Positions 4,920 through 6,291 of a DNA stretch of 6,291 bases are shown here, in pieces (the stretch's first letter is position 1; each line of letters opens with the position of its first letter). The stretch lies in NCBI GenBank assembly GCA_050694015.1, contig JBOGWY010000388.1, positions 1 to 6,291 on the forward strand, read 5' to 3'. The notes under the pieces were generated by a model. It had not been told where the DNA came from, made no database searches, and saw only the letters and a list, made by a program, of their open reading frames with translations. Position numbers and translations under genes: made by a program. Origin of the DNA: JBOGWY01 sp050694015. Its GTDB lineage: Bacteria > Actinomycetota > CADDZG01 > WHSQ01.

Positions 4920-6291
4920 CTAATTCATGTTGGGGCCGCCGACCAACCGGCCGACGACGCCGTCGTTACCCATGTCGCTGGCGCCGGACGGGGTCGCGCA
5001 GATACTCACGCACGCGTCGACCCATGCGGCCCAGACGTCGCCCTTCGGCCCGATGATGATGTCGATGAAGTCGTAGACCGCCGTGCCGCAACGACCCGGA
5101 CCACATTCACCCCGCTTGACGGGATCCTTCTTGTCGTTGACGGTGCCCGAGTAGAGGACGGGCTTCTTGGCGAAAACGTCGGCGCTGATCGTCATGTATC
5201 CGTTCCAGGTCGTGTTCTTGTACTCGTCGCCGTCTGCACATTGGTTCACGGCGGTGCACTCGCCCTCACCGTCCTCCTCCTTCATCGGACGGAACGGAGA
5301 GTTCTCGCTGCCCATGTACGCGATCGCGACCTTGCCGACCCCGCCGACATCGAGCGACGGAAGGTTCGCCTCGTCGAGGCCGGGCGCGCCCACCATGATC
5401 GGTTTGCTCCACGTCTTCCCGTCGTTCTTCGAGTACACGAGGTAGGGGAGCCGGTTCCGCGCGACCCACGCGTAGTAGATGTTGCCCTTCTTGTCGGTCG
5501 CGACGCTGGCCTCGTGCCCTTCGGCACCGATCTTGGCGACCTGCACGCGCGTCCAGGTGCGACCTTCGTCCTTGCTGATCGAGAGCCACGGCTGCCCACA
5601 GTGACCTTTCGGGATGAAGACCGTGCCGTCGTCACCGACGTAACCGTGGCCGTGCAGACCGCCGCAGAGCTCGGCGCCGTCCTGGCCGCTCGCCTCGGGA
5701 TCGACACCGGGGAACGCCGGGCTCCCGGTCGGGTGGAACGTGACGCCGCCGTCGAGCGATTTCCCGCACGACGAGCTGCCGACGTCGTTCCAACAGTAGT
5801 AGACGATGCTGTCGTAGCCGACGGTCGGGCTCTGGGCCGGTGGTCCGGCGAACAGCGTCTGATGGTCGTTCACGGGGCGCCCGCACGCGAGCGGGTTCGT
5901 GATCCAGCTCTCGCCGTGATCGTCGGTGTAAGAGAGGTACGCACACGCGACCGTGAGGTCGATCGTGAACACGCGATCCGTCCACGGGTCGACGTAAACG
6001 TACGGATCGAAGCTGATGAGCTGCGCGTTGCGCGTCCCGATCTTTGGGGAGACGATCTTCCACGTCTTGCCCTGATCGCGCGAGCGGGTCACCTCGACGC
6101 GCGTGTTCGTCTGCAGTGCCACGTAGAAGACGTCGCCGTTCTTCGTTTGTCCCAGAGTGGGTTCGGCTGAAGGCAGACCGACGCGGTAGAGGCGTGCGTC
6201 CGGCGCCCGGCGCGTGATCGCCCCCGAACGGATGCGGCGACCGTCCGGGTAGTGGGCAACGGCGCGGCCCCCGGAGCCCTCCTCGCCGGCG
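4920..6291 (-). CDS. Asp-box (BNR/sialidase-fold) beta-propeller protein, 5' truncated
   Basis: The visible 456 residues are the C-terminal part of a probably secreted protein; the start lies beyond the right edge of the window. GTG 6122 is not the start, because the frame stays open to the edge and the upstream residues (AEPTLGQTKNGDVFY) are typical first-blade sequence. Five Asp-box repeats of the S-x-D-x-G-x-T-W type are visible, at about residues 70-77 (SRDQGKTW), 122-129 (TDDHGESW), 178-185 (SLDGGVTF), 239-246 (SKDEGRTW) and 287-294 (SKNDGKTW), spaced 48-61 residues as expected for propeller blades. Many cysteines suggest disulfides and an extracellular location. The Arg-Ile-Pro motif and the catalytic Tyr/Glu arrangement of true sialidases are not evident, so glycosidase activity should not be assumed. 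A secreted sugar-binding or structural propeller is equally likely. Confidence 0.85.
   Translation of the reverse strand, partial: AGEEGSGGRAVAHYPDGRRIRSGAITRRAPDARLYRVGLPSAEPTLGQTKNGDVFYVALQTNTRVEVTRSRDQGKTWKIVSPKIGTRNAQLISFDPYVYVDPWTDRVFTIDLTVACAYLSYTDDHGESWITNPLACGRPVNDHQTLFAGPPAQSPTVGYDSIVYYCWNDVGSSSCGKSLDGGVTFHPTGSPAFPGVDPEASGQDGAELCGGLHGHGYVGDDGTVFIPKGHCGQPWLSISKDEGRTWTRVQVAKIGAEGHEASVATDKKGNIYYAWVARNRLPYLVYSKNDGKTWSKPIMVGAPGLDEANLPSLDVGGVGKVAIAYMGSENSPFRPMKEEDGEGECTAVNQCADGDEYKNTTWNGYMTISADVFAKKPVLYSGTVNDKKDPVKRGECGPGRCGTAVYDFIDIIIGPKGDVWAAWVDACVSICATPSGASDMGNDGVVGRLVGGPNMN

Noticed and set aside
4650..6170. Long plus-strand open frame of 506 codons opposite the DUF2752 and Asp-box genes
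   Set aside because: It is an antisense shadow caused by high GC and codon bias. It has no recognisable domain and is rich in Arg, Val and Asp, while the opposite strand encodes clear Asp boxes and the DUF2752 motif.

Overview
The window is GC-rich, with GTG starts, strong GGAGG ribosome sites and many Asp/Glu- and Arg-rich proteins. The gene set (a family 5 solute-binding lipoprotein, an ArsR-SRPBCC pair, DUF1272, DUF2752, an exported Asp-box protein) looks like a chromosomal segment of a high-GC Gram-positive bacterium, probably Actinomycetota. That assignment is inference from composition and protein style. No mobile element, tRNA, rRNA, CRISPR array or phage gene was seen.

Plus-strand half (1-3147). 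The last 17 codons of an unidentified gene end at position 55. A 111-base gap follows, carrying three near-contiguous 16-bp dyads of the TACTACA-NN-TGTAGTA type. Directly after them come a ribosome site and a 615-residue family 5 (peptide/nickel-type) ABC solute-binding lipoprotein with no permease or ATPase gene beside it. A 12-bp perfect hairpin closes that gene. A compact cassette follows: a promoter with two tandem GTAAGT-N4-ACTTAC operators, a cysteine-free ArsR-type repressor that is probably translated from a leaderless GTG message, and an SRPBCC (AHSA1-like) protein 2 bases downstream. After 68 bases there is a small DUF1272 zinc-ribbon protein (about 63 residues) whose best start is CTG.

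Minus-strand half (3107-6291, read right to left). An exported-type Asp-box (BNR) beta-propeller protein is cut by the window edge. It is followed by a DUF2752 membrane protein, a secreted thermonuclease-type nuclease with intact catalytic residues, and a PlsC-like acyltransferase. Gaps are 60, 59 and 17 bases, so at least the last two, and possibly all four, could be co-transcribed. The two halves converge: the last 41 bases of DUF1272 and of the acyltransferase overlap in antisense.

The genes are individually recognisable and do not form an evident new multi-gene system. The most informative content is regulatory: the triple dyad before the lipoprotein gene, the operator/promoter/leaderless-start stack before the ArsR gene, and the apparent CTG start of the DUF1272 gene.
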